Source: Paraspadella gotoi
Lineage: Eukaryota > Chaetognatha
Direction: 5' to 3'
DNA length: 64,000 nucleotides
NCBI GenBank assembly: GCA_051294375.1
Contig: CM119269.1
Coordinates: 14,395,918 to 14,459,917, forward strand
Shown: piece after piece, positions 23,486-35,335 of the stretch
How the letters are laid out: each line of letters opens with the position of its first letter
How positions within the stretch are numbered: the stretch's first letter is position 1
Notes under the pieces: generated by a model
Database searches by the model: none
What the model saw: only the letters and a program-made list of their open reading frames with translations
Told to the model about the DNA's origin: nothing
Position numbers and translations under genes: made by a program

Positions 23486-25119
23486 AATTTCACTTTTTCA
23501 AAATTCTCTTGTCGTAAGATTTTTTTTTTTTTCTCAAAATTCTGACGTCGATTTTTACGACTATTCGGCTCTATTTTTCGAGAGTGCTCATTTTCTGTTT
23601 CAGTATTCCTTTATTAACTCTATTACCAATCTTTAATTCTAATCCCCGATTTTAACATCATCTTTGACCCCACTCGAGAGGCCGCACCAATCCTCAACCT
23701 TATTTCTTAATCTTCAACCCTAACATCTAATCCTAAACTCTAAATTTAGGATGAAATGGGGCGTACTGGAAAAAAAAGGCCGAACATTTATCGAGCCGGT
23801 TTTAAAATTGCCATTTTATCAGAGAGTTCAGTTCCTTTTGTTAAAGTTTTTTTCTCGAATGGAATTCAAAATCTCCCGCCTTTTTTTTTTTGTCTAAACA
23901 CTTTTCTCCATTTAAAAGTTGTTTATCTTCCCTTAGATGTTATCCTCTTCCTCTTCCTCCTCCTCCTTCCATCTTTCCTTTCTTCTTCTGCCCAGGTTTG
24001 TTACGCCTCAAGTGTCTCCACAATTTTAACCAGTAAAATTTAAGTAGTAATTTATATTGATTGTTCTCCATGTATTATAAATTAAACTTTATTCTTTTAC
24101 GTTTTTCTTAAACCTTAATTTTTATTTTTAAAAACCATCATAATGCAGTAACCTCTGCAGCCATTCCAGTTTTAATTCAACGACGTTACAAAACTACTAA
24201 AATAGCGGGCCGTACGAGTTGAATCTTCTACGGTCCGCTTCTTTTGTTTCAAATCTATTTTTAGGCAACCGGATTCTCTCTCGATGTTCATTAATGTGAG
24301 GGGCTGTCTAGTCGGCGACGACCAAACGAAACTTTTTTTTCGTTCGTCTCTTCTTTAGTTCATTTTCGTTTCCCAGTTGTTCCACTTGTTCTGCAATTCT
24401 TGTTTCAACATGCTAGTTGTTCGTCGCTTCCAGTTGATCGTTTCTCGCTTCTTGTTCTTCATTGGTCGTTCATTGGTTGTTCATTGCTTCTTGTTCTTCA
24501 TTTCTTGTTCGTCTCTTCTCGTTCAAACTCGGATCGGAAACAATTAATGATTTAATGCGGAGACCGAAGGAAAAAGGGTCTGCGGCGGCGGCGGCGGAGG
24601 CGGTGGAGGCGGCGGAGGCGGTGGAGGCGGCGTCGGGTCTCGATTTTAAACGAGGAGCGACAAAGGCTGTCGGCCCATTGGGAGAGAGGAGAGGTAGTAG
24701 GGAGGAAAGGAAAGGAAAGGAAAGGAAATGAAAAAAGGAAGTGGATAGAAGAGGGAAGATAGAGAAAGGATGAAAAAAGGAAAGAAAAGAAGGAAGGGGA
24801 TAGAAGAGGGAAGATAGAGAAAGGAGGAAAGAAAAGAAGGAAGAAAAAAAGAGAATGCAGACGATGAGGGAGAAAAAGGAAGAACGGAGAAATGAAAAAC
24901 TAAAAGGTAGACGAAGGAGACGAGAAAGGAAAAAGTTGGAAAAAGTAAGTTAAGCTGCGGAGGATTAATAAACGGTTAATAAATGTGGTTAGTAATCGAA
25001 GCACGGTGGTAAGGAGGTTGGGTTAAGAATCGAACTCGGGCACGGGGAAAAAGCGAACCCGAGCGAAAGAAAGAGAAAGGCGATGAAAGAAGGCGAGAGT
25101 TAAAAAACCCCTAGCGGCA

Positions 25120-25420
25120 AAAAAAAAGGGGGGAACAGGCGGACCTCAGCGCCGCCCCGCGCCCAGGACCGAGAGCTAATTCCAGTGAAATATTTCTCCT
25201 GTCAAAAATCGCAAAATTGCGGGAATCTCGCCACAAGTCAAGACCGACGGCGGCTCCGACAGAAAATCAGCCATGGCGCCAGCCTCGTTCCTAAGCCAAT
25301 CAACTTTTGACGTCGATAACGAATTTCCACCAATCAAGGCTCGAGTTTTCCTAGAATTAGGTAAGGTGAGTGTTTCGATGACGCAAACATTAACTAGTGA
25401 CGTCGGCGATACGGAAATCA
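25120..25420 (+). promoter_or_regulatory. CpG-rich promoter-like stretch with CCAAT and CRE-type motifs
   Basis: GC-rich DNA containing CCAATCA (25296-25302), ACCAATC (25329-25335), TGACGTC (25308-25314 and 25398-25404) and ATGACGCAA (25378-25386). These resemble CCAAT boxes and CREB/ATF sites. A GCCATGG context at 25273 opens about 31 codons ending at a donor-like AAG|GTGAGT (25366), so a short first exon is conceivable. The peptide (starting MAPASFLSQSTFDVDN) is unrecognised. In copy B the same region has frame-breaking indels and a 30-odd-base T-rich insertion at about 29837-29870. Confidence 0.3.
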
Positions 25421-25685
25421 ATCATCCAAATTTCATTTCTATTCTTCTCCACTGATTCTCGATTCTCCCAAATCTACCTCAAGACCTTTTACGCCCATCC
25501 ATTCGTTTTATTTTTCAAATAAAAGATGGCAAAGGATCAATGCAAACTCCATGACTATTTTATCATAATATTTGTAATATATTGCGTAGACTTGATATAC
25601 TTTTGTATGTACATAGTTTTATGTACCGCTTTTTAACCGATTTTATTGTTAATGTGTTAATTGTCACATTACAAATCAAATCAAA

Positions 25686-25695
25686 NNNNNNNNNN
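25686..25695. other. 10-N gap of unknown true size
   Basis: Flanks TCAAATCAAA and GTTCTTTTTAG match copy B at 30215-30224 and about 30760. About 535 bp of CT-rich sequence lies between them in copy B, so the 10 Ns are a placeholder. Confidence 0.85.
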
Positions 25696-26039
25696 GTTCT
25701 TTTTAGTTGCGGTCCGTCGGACTGCTAGCGTCGCCTTCAGGAAATCCTAAAACAAATTAAAGACAAATTCAGATGCAGTGCGTGTCATAAATACACGGGC
25801 TAAGAAAGCTATTGTAGTCATGTCACGTCATGCGGCGCAACACATTTGAATTACCGTTCTTGTTTTTCCTTTTTTTTCTCTCCTTTTTTTTCCCTTTTTT
25901 ATCTCTTTCTTTTCCTCTTTTATACCATTTAGCCGGTTATTTTTTTAACTCGGATCCTTCTTCTCCTGCGGAGACGAAAATTAATATGCAAATTTGAACG
26001 GAAACGACGAGAGAGAGAAGGGAAGTCGGACGAGTGGGT

Positions 26040-26153
<114 letters not shown>

Positions 26154-26675
26154 GAAAATCTCAGAACTACGACATGACTAAGAAATTTTAGTGACAGAAC
26201 GACTGATTTCTAAGAGGAACCAATTTTTGGTCATTTACAGTTTGTAATTTGACATAAGTTTTGCCATATTAATGAAAACCGATTGGTAATCTTTTTTGAT
26301 TATTGTCCAATTTCTCATACGGAAATGTCAATATGAAAATGTAATAGACGAAGTGAGGAGGAAAGAGAATTGAAAGGAGACGAAAGTTGGGAGAAAAAAA
26401 AGGAACAGACAAGATAAAATAAAAGAAAGAGAGTATTAACAGAAAAGAGAAGGCATAAAGAGAAAAGAGAGAGTATGGACAAGAAAGAGAGTATAAAAAG
26501 AAAAGATAGGAAAGAGATTATGAAAAGAAACGAGAAGAAAAAGATTTTGAAAAGGAAAAGAAAGGAAAGAAAATAAAAAAATATAGAGAGTTAAGAGAGT
26601 ATAGAAATAAAAGAGAAGAGAGAGAATCAAAAAAAAAAGAGAGGAAAGATAGTATAAAAAGAAAAGAGAGGAAAG

Positions 26676-27045
26676 NNNNNNNNNNNNNNNNNNNNNNNNN
26701 NNNNNNNNNNNNNNNNNNNNNNNNNNNNNNNNNNNNNNNNNNNNNNNNNNNNNNNNNNNNNNNNNNNNNNNNNNNNNNNNNNNNNNNNNNNNNNNNNNNN
26801 NNNNNNNNNNNNNNNNNNNNNNNNNNNNNNNNNNNNNNNNNNNNNNNNNNNNNNNNNNNNNNNNNNNNNNNNNNNNNNNNNNNNNNNNNNNNNNNNNNNN
26901 NNNNNNNNNNNNNNNNNNNNNNNNNNNNNNNNNNNNNNNNNNNNNNNNNNNNNNNNNNNNNNNNNNNNNNNNNNNNNNNNNNNNNNNNNNNNNNNNNNNN
27001 NNNNNNNNNNNNNNNNNNNNNNNNNNNNNNNNNNNNNNNNNNNNN
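26676..27045. other. Assembly gap, 370 N
   Basis: Its flanks align to copy B at about 31755 and 32001, which are only about 245 bp apart. The gap size is therefore overestimated if the copies are the same locus. Confidence 0.8.
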
Positions 27046-27224
27046 ACTTATTGTCATCTTAATCGTCGTCGTCGTCGTCTCTTATCTCGTATTCGTCTTT
27101 GTCATCTTCGTCATCTTCATTGTCTTCGTCATCGTTCCACTTATTGTTGTCTTAATCGTCGTCGTCGTCCTCTCTTATCTCGTATTTGTCTTTGTCATCT
27201 TCGTCATCTTCATTGTCTTCCTCA
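27046..27224. repeat. 93-bp minisatellite, two units (copy A)
   Basis: The unit begins CCACTTATTGTTGTCTTAAT and continues through CGTCGTCGTCC, CTTATCTCGTAT and TTTGTCATCTTCGTCATC. It is 93 bp long (31 codons) and on the minus strand reads Asp/Glu-rich residues ending KW, but with an in-frame stop in each unit, so it is not a coding repeat. Confidence 0.85.
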
Positions 27225-27249
27225 NNNNNNNNNNNNNNNNNNNNNNNNN
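27225..27249. other. 25-N gap between the two duplicated copies
   Basis: Exactly 25 N, like the gap at 1433-1457. The left flank is the end of copy A and the right flank begins copy B, as expected where two overlapping contigs were placed end to end. Confidence 0.8.
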
Positions 27250-30239
27250 GGAGCAGAGAGTATTCTTCATTTCTTCATTTCCTCAAATTCCTCATTCCTT
27301 CATTATGATTTAAATATATCCCTACCGTCGGTGAACAATTTCATCGTTAATTAAACAAATTTTTGTTTAAATTTGTCATATATCTAATCATTTCATCTCT
27401 TTCCTTTTTTTTTTCTTCTCGTTTTAAATGGCCTTGAAACGTTTAAACAATGCGCCATTTTCTTCCATTTTTATTAATTTATTTTAAAGATTCGTAATTC
27501 AATTGCACGAAAAAAATATTGTTGTCACCAACAGTGATCTTGCTTATTAATTTTTTGTAAATTATTTTAAATCAAACTAATAGGTTCCAAGATAATAGTA
27601 CAATCAAAAAGGAAATTGCTCGTAATTTTTATAAACAAACATTTCTAAAGCCATGTCTTTTATTAAGATCTCCTTCAAAAGGTAAATTAGTTTTTAAATG
27701 TAAGTTTTATTATGTTTTTGTTTTGTTTTAAGCATTTTCCCTTTTTTTTCTTCAACCCATTGGTGATTTAAGACGAGTAAGTCTCATTATTTCGGCACAT
27801 GTCTCGATGTTTTCGCAACAGGTTCTCGAATGTTTGGCTCTATGCCTTTTCCGACCCGAGGCCAATAGAGGATGTCAAACGCCTCGAGACTTCCCCGGTC
27901 GCTCCTGATGACCTCGTCTCCCTGATGACCTCGTGCTCCTGATGACCTCGTGCTCCTGGTGTCCTCGTGCTCCTCAACGAATTTACACTTTTAAAATTCT
28001 CTGTCGTTAAGATTTTTTTTTTCTCTCCAAAAATTCTGACGTCGATTTTTTAACGAACTATTCGGCCATTTTTCTGAGAGTGCTCAATTTTGTTAGTAAT
28101 TCCTTAATTAACTCTATTACCAATCTCTTTAATTCTAAATCCCCGATTTTAAAACATCATCTTTGACCCCACTCGAGAGGCCGCAACCAATCAACCTTAA
28201 TTTATTAATCTTCAACCCAACATCTAATCCTAAATCTAAATTTAGATGAAAATGGGAGCGTACTGGAAAAAAAAAGGCCGAACATTTATCGAGCCGTTTA
28301 AAATGCCATTTTATCAGAGAGTTTTTTTTTCTCGAATGGAATTCACAAAAATCTCCCGCCTTTTTTTTTTTGTCTAAACACTTCTCCATTGAAAAGTTGT
28401 TTATCTCCTTAGATGTTTCCTCTCCTCTTCCTCCTCCCTCCTTCCATCTTCCTTTCTTCTTCTGCCCTCCAGGTTTGTTTACGCCCTCAATGTCCCACAA
28501 TTTTAACCATAAAATTTAAGTAGTAAATTTAATATGATTGTTCTCCATGTATTATAAATTAAAACTTTATTCTTTACGTTTTTCTTAAACCTTAATTTTT
28601 TATTTTTAAAAACCATCATAAATGCAGTAACCTCTGCAGCCATTCCATTTTAATTCAACGACGTTAACAAAATACTAAAATAGCGGGCCAGTACGAGTTG
28701 AATCTTCTACGGTCCGCTTCTTTTGTTTCAAAATCTATTTTTTAGGCAACCGGATTCTTCTCGATGTTTCAATTAATGTGAGGGCTGTCTAGTCGGCGAC
28801 GAACCAACGAAACTTTTTTGCGTTCGTCTCTTCTTTAGTTCATTTTCGTTTCCCCAGTTGTTCCACTTTGTTCTGCAATTCTTGTTTCAACATGCTAGTT
28901 GTTCGTCGCTTCCCAGTGATCGTTTTCTCGGCTTCTTGTCTCATTGGTCGTTCATTGGTTTTCATTCTTCTTGTTCTTCATTTCTTGTTCGTCTCTTTCT
29001 AGTTCAAACTCGGATCGGACAAATTAATGATTTAATGGGCGGAGACCGAAGGAAAAAGGGTCTGCGGCGGCGGGCGGCGGAGGCCGTGGGAGGGCCGGGC
29101 GGAGGCCGGTGGAGGCGGCGTCGGGTCTCGATTTTAACGAGGAGCGGACAAAGGCCTGTCGGCCCAATTGGGAGAGCACGGAGAGGTAAGTAGGGAGGAA
29201 AGGAAAGGAAAAAGGAAGGAAATGAAAAAAGGAAGTGGATAGAAGAGGGAAGATTAGAGAAAGAGAAAAAGGAAAGAAAATGAAGGAAAGGGGATAGAAG
29301 AGGGAAGAATAGAGAAGGAAGGAAAGAAAAGAAGGAAAAGAAAAAAGAAATGCAAGACGATGAGGGAGAAAAGGAAGAACGGAGAATGGAAAACTAAAAG
29401 GTAGACGAAGGAGACGAAAAGGAAAAAGTTGGAAAAAGTAAGTTAAGCTGCGGAGGATTAATCAAACGGTTAATAAATGTGGTTAGTAATCGAAGCACGG
29501 TGGTAAGGAGGATCGGGCACGGGGAAAAGCGAAACGCGACGAGCGAAAGAAAGAGAAAGGCGATGAAAAGAGGCGAAGAGTTTAAAAAACCCCTAGCGGC
29601 AAAAAAAGGGGGGAACAGGCGCGGACCTCAGCGCGCCTGTCCGCCGGCCCAGGACCGGAGAGCTAATTCCAGTAAATATTTCTCCTGTCAAAAATCGCAA
29701 AATTGGCGGGAATCTCCGCCACAAGTCAAGACCGACGGCGCTCCGACAGAAAATTCAGCCATGCGCCAGCCTCGTTTCCTAAGTGCCAATCAACTTATTT
29801 GAGTCGATAACGAATTTCCACCATCAAGGCTCGGAGTTTTTTTTTTGGTTTTTTTTTTAATTTAAAGCAAACCTAGAATTAGGTAAGGGAGGTTGAATGA
29901 CGCAAACATTAACAGTGGACGTCGGGCGATGACGGAAAATCAATCATACCAAATTTTCATATTCCTATTCTTCTCCACGAATTCTGCCGATTCTCCCAAT
30001 TAACCTCAAGACGCTTTTTTTACGCCATTCCATTCGTTTTTATTTTTCAAATAAAAGATGGCAAAGGATCAAATGCAAACTCCCATGCTATTTTTATCAT
30101 AATATTTGTAATATATTGCGTAGAACTTGAATAACCTTTTGTATGTACATAGTTTTATGTACCGCTTTTTAAACACGATTTAATTGTTAATGTGTTAATT
30201 GTCACATTACAAAATCAAATCAAAAATAATCAACTCTCC

Positions 30240-30284
30240 TCTCTTAATCTCCTTCTCTCCTCTCTCTCTCCTCTCTCTAATCTC

Positions 30285-30334
<50 letters not shown>

Positions 30335-30574
30335 CTGCTCTCTCTCTCTCTCTCTCTCAGCGCCGCTCAAAGAAACGGTGAAGGATGTCTTTTTGTTTTC
30401 TTTTTCCATTATTCAATGTTCTCTTCTCAGCTCAGATGAGGCGAAGATTGTTTCTATTCTCAACCTCCCCCACTACCTCCCCCATTTCTATCCGCCCCCC
30501 TCTCCATTTTTTTCATCTAAAAGAAAAAGAAAAAGAGAGAAAAAAGAAAAAAACTCGCGGCATCGGATTTTAAA

Positions 30575-30612
<38 letters not shown>

Positions 30613-30690
30613 GTGCTCTCTTCGCTCTCTCTCTCTTCTCTCTCTCTCATCTCTCTCTCTCTCTGCTCTCTCTCTCTTCTCTCATCTCCC
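30240..30690. repeat. CT-rich microsatellite region present only in copy B
   Basis: CTCTCTCC-type arrays at 30240-30360 and 30581-30690 flank about 220 bp of mixed sequence including a purine run (AAAAAGAAAAAGAGAG). This fills the 10-N gap of copy A. The 167-residue frame (30192-30695) is a Ser/Leu repeat artefact. Confidence 0.85.
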
Positions 30691-30700
30691 TTTAGTTGCG

Positions 30701-30732
30701 CCGCGAGTAACAAAGCAACTCTATAAATTCAA
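30701..30732 (+). repeat. Fragment of the CGGT-type element head (B4)
   Basis: GCCGCGAGTAACAAAGCAAC followed by TCTATAA matches the head of the element at 56101. The following TCACTTTTCGG part is not preserved, so this is a fragment. Confidence 0.45.
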
Positions 30733-31118
30733 TTTTTTTGGTCTAAAGATCATACATTTGTTTTCTTTTTAGTTTGCGTCCCGTCGGACTGCTAGCGTCG
30801 CCTCAAGGAAATCCTAAAAACAAATTAAAGACAAGAATTCCCCAGATGCAGGTGCGTGTCATAATACACGGGCTTAAAAAAGCTATGTAGTCATGTTCAC
30901 GTCATGCGGCGCAAAACATTTGAATTACCGTTCTTGTTTTTCTTTTTTTTTTTCTCCCTTTTTTTTTCCCTTTTTTTATCTGCTTTCTTTTTCCTTTTTT
31001 ATACATTTACCCGTTATTTTTTTAACGTTCGGATCCTTCTTCTCCTGCGGAGACGAAAATTAATATGCAAATTTGAAACGGAAACGGACGAGAGAGAGAA
31101 GGAAGTCGGACGAGTGGT

Positions 31119-31121
<3 letters not shown>

Positions 31122-31171
<50 letters not shown>

Positions 31172-31212
31172 GAGAGAGAGAAGAGAGAGGAGAGAGAGAG
31201 AGAGAGAGAGAG
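31122..31212. repeat. (GA)n microsatellite, copy-B version
   Basis: Counterpart of 26042-26150, interrupted by TGAGA and GAAGA. Confidence 0.9.
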
Positions 31213-31984
31213 GAAGAAAAATCTCAGAACTACGACATGACTAAGAAATTTTAGTGACAGAACGGACTGTTTCTAAGAGGAACCAATTTTTGGTCGATTT
31301 ACAGTTTGTAATTTGACAATAAGTTTTGCCATAGTTAATGAAAGACCGGAGTGTGGTAAGTCTTTTTTGATTATCTTGTCCAATTTCTCATACGGAAGAT
31401 GTCAATAATGAAATGTAATAGAACGAAAGTGAGGAGGAAAGAGAATTGAAAGAAGAACGAAAGTTGGGAGAAAAAAAAGGAACAGACAAAGATAAAATAA
31501 AAGAAAGAGAGTATTAGGACCAGAAAAAGAGAAGGCAATAAGAGAAAGAGAGAAGTAGGACAAGAAAGAGAGTATAAAAAAGAAAAAGATAGGAAAAGAG
31601 ATTGATGAAAAGAAACGAGAAGAAAAGATTTTGAAAAAGGAAAAGAAAGGAAGAAAATAAAAAAATATGAGAGTTAAGAGAGAGTATAGAATAAAAAGAG
31701 AAGAGAGAGATAATCAAAAAAAAAGAGAGGAAAGATATAGTATAAAAGAAAAGAGAGGAAGAGAATAAAAAATATAAAGAGAAAAGATGGTATAAAAAGA
31801 AAAAGAGAGGAAATCTAGAAAGGCGAGTAACTCACACGTTCGGCCTCTCAAATGAAGTGATTGATTGGAAATGATGAATCGGAAAAAGATTCTTCTTAAT
31901 AAGAAGCGAAATCAACCCTCGATCCTTTTCCCGTTTTTCTCAGCAGACGTCGTCGAGTCGTTGTCGTCGTCGTCGTAGTCGTCG

Positions 31985-32330
31985 CCTTTGAACGTCGTCA
32001 CGTTCCACTTAATTGTCATACCTGTAATAGTCGTCGTGTCGTCTCTTATCTTCGTAATTCGGTAGCTTTGTACATCTTCGTCAGTCTTCCATTGTCTCTC
32101 GTCATCGTTCCACTTGATTGTTGTCCTTAAATCGTCGTCGTCGTCCTGTCTTATCTCGTATTTGTGCTTGTTGTCATCCTCGTCATCTTCATGTCTTTCG
32201 TCATCCGTTTCCACTTTATTGTTGTCTTAATCGTCGTCGTCGTCCTCTATCTTATCTTCGTATTTGTCTTTGTCATCTTCGTCCATCTTCATTGTCTTCC
32301 TCATCGTTCCACTTATTGTCGGTCTTAATC
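31985..32330. repeat. About 93-bp minisatellite, four units (copy B)
   Basis: Unit starts at about 32005, 32110, 32211 and 32309, spacing 98-105 bp because of inserted bases relative to the 93-bp units of copy A. It runs on into (CGTC)n-rich DNA to about 32432. Confidence 0.8.
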
Positions 32331-32459
32331 GTCGTCGTCTCATCGTCGTCTCCTATCTCGTATTCGTCCGTCCGTCGTCTCCTCGTCGTCGTCGTCCGGT
32401 CGCGTCGTCGTCGTCGTCGTCGGGTCGACTCGGCACATAATTCAAGTATGTCATCCTTC

Positions 32460-32700
32460 AGAATCGTTCCACCTCGGGGGGCGGGTGCTGGGGGCGTGCC
32501 CCGCGGGTGGCTCCGCGGGCGGCCCCGAGGGGCAGGGCAATCTTACTGGCCTAGGGGCGGCCCCCCTCGTAGCTCTCTTTTTTGAGAGCCCCAAGGGGCC
32601 ACTCAGAGGGGAAGTCGCCCAGGGGCTAGAAAACCTTCCCCTCGTGGGCTATAACCCCAGGAGGATGGAGGTTTTCCTGCCCCATGGAACTGGCTCTTCT
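32460..32700. other. GC-rich hairpin block 1
   Basis: An abrupt GC-rich segment rich in GGGGC/GCCCC, including CCCCGCGGG, GGCCCCGAGGGG and a hairpin GCTCTC-TTTTTT-GAGAGC at 32572-32589. It resembles the block at 35680-35905 in style (GC hairpin around a T-run, CCCC/GGGG pairs), though a clean alignment was not possible by eye. No gene was recognised. Confidence 0.45.
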
Positions 32701-32984
32701 CGCTTCCTTCTCGTCGAGTTACTCTCTTTCCTCTTGATTATCTTGTCTTCTCTCTTCTCTCTCTCTTTCTGCTAATCTTATTTTGGGCTACTGCTTGTTG
32801 CACTTCTTTCATTACAAATTAAATAAAAAGATAAAAAGAATAAAGAAAAGATAAGTAAAAGATAAAAGATAGAGATAACATATGGAAAAGATAAGATAAA
32901 TAATATGTTTCATGTCCTGCATTCAATTAATCAATCACAGAAACGCAATAGCTTGTGCTACCCATGATACCTGATATCGTTGGT

Positions 32985-33500
32985 ATAATTTGGTCACGAC
33001 TTGCATAATTTAGTCATATGACTATAATTTGGTCAACTGACATAAATTGGTCAAACTCTGATATTATTTAATCAACTTTTAAAATTTGGTAAACTTTATA
33101 ATCTTGGTAAGCTTGTCATAACTTGTGGTAATTTTTTAATAATTTTAGTTACTTGGCTTTATTTGGTTAACCTTCATAATTGGCAAAACTTTTATAATTT
33201 TGGTAAACTTAAATAATTTGGTAAACTTTCATAATTTGGTAAAACTTTCAATATTTGGTAAACTTTCATAATTTAATCAATTTACACAATTAAATCAACT
33301 CCCATAATTTGGTCAACCTTGCATAATTTGGTCAATTTCATAGATTTGTCAATTGCATAAATTGGTCAACTGGTATAAATTGTTAATTTGTCTTAATTTA
33401 GTCAACAGTCATTAATTTGGTAACTTGCATAATTTTGGTCAACTTAGATAATTTGGACAACTATGGATAATTTGGTCAAATAATTAATTTGGTCAACAAT
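32985..33500. repeat. Degenerate minisatellite, ATAATTTGGTCAAC type
   Basis: About 30 units of 15-19 bp built on CATAATTTGGTCAACTTG, with frequent GGTAAAC, TTAATC and single-base variants. The period is irregular. Confidence 0.9.
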
Positions 33501-33779
33501 CAACTTAACAATTAGTATTAATAAATTTTATCCGATAGAAATAAAAAAGAAGAGAAAGAGAAATAGAGTGCAAAAAAATTTTTTAATAATTGTTCAAGAA
33601 AAGTAACTTTTGTTTTTCCATTAAAACTACTTATCATTTGTTTCTACCAGCACACAAAAATTTTATCTTAAAAAATTTATAGAATAAAGATGGTTTTAAA
33701 TTTTTAATTCAACTTAAAAATAATTAATTAAAAAATATTTAATGTGAATTAAAATTAATAATCAAGTTTCTTTAAAGTT

Positions 33780-33875
33780 CATCCCATATTAGCTTAAACT
33801 CCCAATTATTCGTGTTAAAAATGGATTGGGAATAAAATTTTGTGTGTGGGTAGAAAAGTATGTGATTGAGGCCTA
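33780..33875 (+). mobile_element. (GTCY)n element, short fragment (A4)
   Basis: Matches the segment just after the GTCY block of the full copies: CATCCCA, TTAGC, AAACTCCCAATTATTCGTG, ATGGATTGG, AATAAAATTTTGTGTG, GGGTAG, AAGTATGTGATTGAG. Head and tail are absent. Confidence 0.6.
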
Positions 33876-34419
33876 AATATAAAGTTTTGCTCATCTCTTC
33901 TCAAATTGTCAGCCTTACTTAACACGTGAGTTTCATCTTAAGCATCTACAAACTGGACGATTATTAATTACAAATCTTAAATAAAATAAAATTTATTTTA
34001 CGATGTAGAAACTCGTTTAATGTTGAATGAATAGTTTTTAATTGTTTTTTGGGGGACTCCATATCACTAAGTAGGTGTCTGTCCAGTCACGCCCATTATT
34101 TGTTTGGTGATTTATTTAATTTCTTTTTAAACACAAATTATGAATATTTTTTTAAAAATATTATATCTCTCTTACAGTCTATATCCAGTATGTCAACCAC
34201 AAAAAGAAAGAAAAAAAAATTAAAAAGAAAAGATAAAAAGACAAAAAAAAGAAGACAAATGACTGATTAGACTTTTTTACTACTAAAATTTGTGTGGCTA
34301 CGTCCTACATTGTTGTGTTAAAACTTGTTTCTTATCTTTTAACTGAAATAAAAATATTGGGATTAAAAATACAAATATTATATTTTTAGAATAAAATAAT
34401 GTGGTATAATCCCGTCTCA
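33876..34419. other. AT-rich unique sequence
   Basis: No repeat or RNA fold was recognised. A Lys-rich tail in the frame ending at 34270 comes from AAAAAGAAAG-type DNA. Confidence 0.4.
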
Positions 34420-34860
34420 CCACGTCCGCACAAATGACTCCCCTGTCTCTCACTCAAGCGAGACAGGCGGAGACGCCTTGCGCAGAGCAATGGCGCAGAC
34501 GATGCCTCTCCCTTCAACCTGTAGCAACTCATTCCCTTTCTCTGTGGGAGTGAGCGCCGCCCCAAGAGCGACGGCTGCAGGAGGAAGGAGAGTCCACCAT
34601 TCTGTCGCAAACGCGGCAAGAATGGAAAGCACGCCCTCGTCAGCAGGCGAGAAGAGGGGCAGTCGGCAGGCGTACCAGGCAGAGAGACATCAGAGTAGCC
34701 CTTGGGGTATCTTCCGCAAGGAAGCCTCCCTAACTAGCGCACACATAGGCTTCAACGATTTTGTCCTCACAGCCACTGACACGTCAATGACCCGACGCAC
34801 ATCGATCAGGCCTTTCATTTGCACAACCAAGGGGGCAGCTCAACTTTGAGCTCTATCTTA
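34420..34860. other. GC-rich island with several open frames, unrecognised
   Basis: About 440 bp of balanced, GC-rich, non-repetitive DNA inside AT-rich surroundings. Frames stay open on both strands: plus 34478-34849 (123 residues), minus 34386-34619 and 34450-34632. None gives a domain I recognise. A hammerhead motif lies about 430 bp downstream. The island could be part of a mobile element or an exon. Confidence 0.3.
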
Positions 34861-35039
34861 ACTCTTATACTTCACTTATAATAATTAATGCTTAACTATC
34901 CCTCACCTCTATTTCCTTCAACATTTAAAATTTCACAATTTCATCTTCAACTAACTTATTTATTCACAGTAGTTAATTGTTAACGATGATCATTAAGTTT
35001 TAAAGCAATATTTCTTTGTTGTACATTGCAACAATGTAT

Positions 35040-35235
35040 TATTTTTTCAAGTTCTCTCACTCTCTCTCTCTCTTCTCTCTCTCTCTCTCCTCTCTCTCCT
35101 CACCAATTTCAATTTCTTTCACAAACTGGCTCTATTGTTTCACCTTAAATCTGTCCTCACAATTGACCACTATCCCTTCTCAACTCTGTGTTGGAAACTT
35201 TGCCCCTCTCTCCTCTCTCTCTCTACTCCTCACTC
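35040..35235. repeat. CT-rich tracts
   Basis: Two CT-rich runs (35056-35104 and 35205-35230) separated by mixed sequence. Confidence 0.8.
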
Positions 35236-35278
35236 TTTCTTTAATGCCCATAATTTGTGTTCAAATTCATTAACTTTT

Positions 35279-35335
35279 TTAATGCTGATGAAGGCTTGTA
35301 GTTAAGCCGAAACAATGTCCGTTTTTTATTAAAAA
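35279..35335 (+). ncRNA. Hammerhead ribozyme motif, intact core (HHR1)
   Basis: All core elements are present in type I order: CTGATGA (35285-35291), stem II GGCTT/AAGCC (35293-35297 with 35304-35308) closed by loop GTAGTT, then GAAA (35309-35312). A very short stem III follows (A35312:T35318, C35313:G35317, three-base loop), with cleavage-type triplet GTC ending at 35319. Stem I starts with G35284:C35320 and continues with wobble and A:T pairs. Tiny stem III and a GGCTT-type stem II are typical of hammerheads in Penelope-like elements (established for that family). No reverse transcriptase frame lies nearby, so this would be a fragment or a non-autonomous relic. Confidence 0.72.

Larger units (their letters stand above)
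27263..32303 (+). repeat. Tandem duplication, copy B (indel-rich)
   Basis: Same order of landmarks as copy A. Differences are mostly gains or losses of single bases, often in homopolymers: GGCGGCGGCGG becomes GGCGGCGGGCGGCGG, and AAAATT becomes AAATT. Substitutions are rare. That profile resembles unpolished single-molecule reads more than mutational divergence. Copy B supplies sequence missing from both gaps of copy A. Confidence 0.92.

Noticed and set aside
24462-24731. Ala/Glu-rich 89-residue frame spanning the GGCGGAGGCGG block
   Set aside because: The frame depends on a trinucleotide-like GC tract and is destroyed in copy B. No start context or domain supports it.
25020-25050. AATCGAACTCGGGCACGG, resembling a reversed tRNA B box
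   Set aside because: No T-stem or anticodon stem can be formed around it, and the matching place in copy B lacks the motif altogether.
31912-32214. Asp/Glu-rich 100-residue minus frame as a nuclear acidic protein
   Set aside because: It is the 93-bp minisatellite; the cleaner copy A has a stop in each unit, so copy B is open only because of indels.
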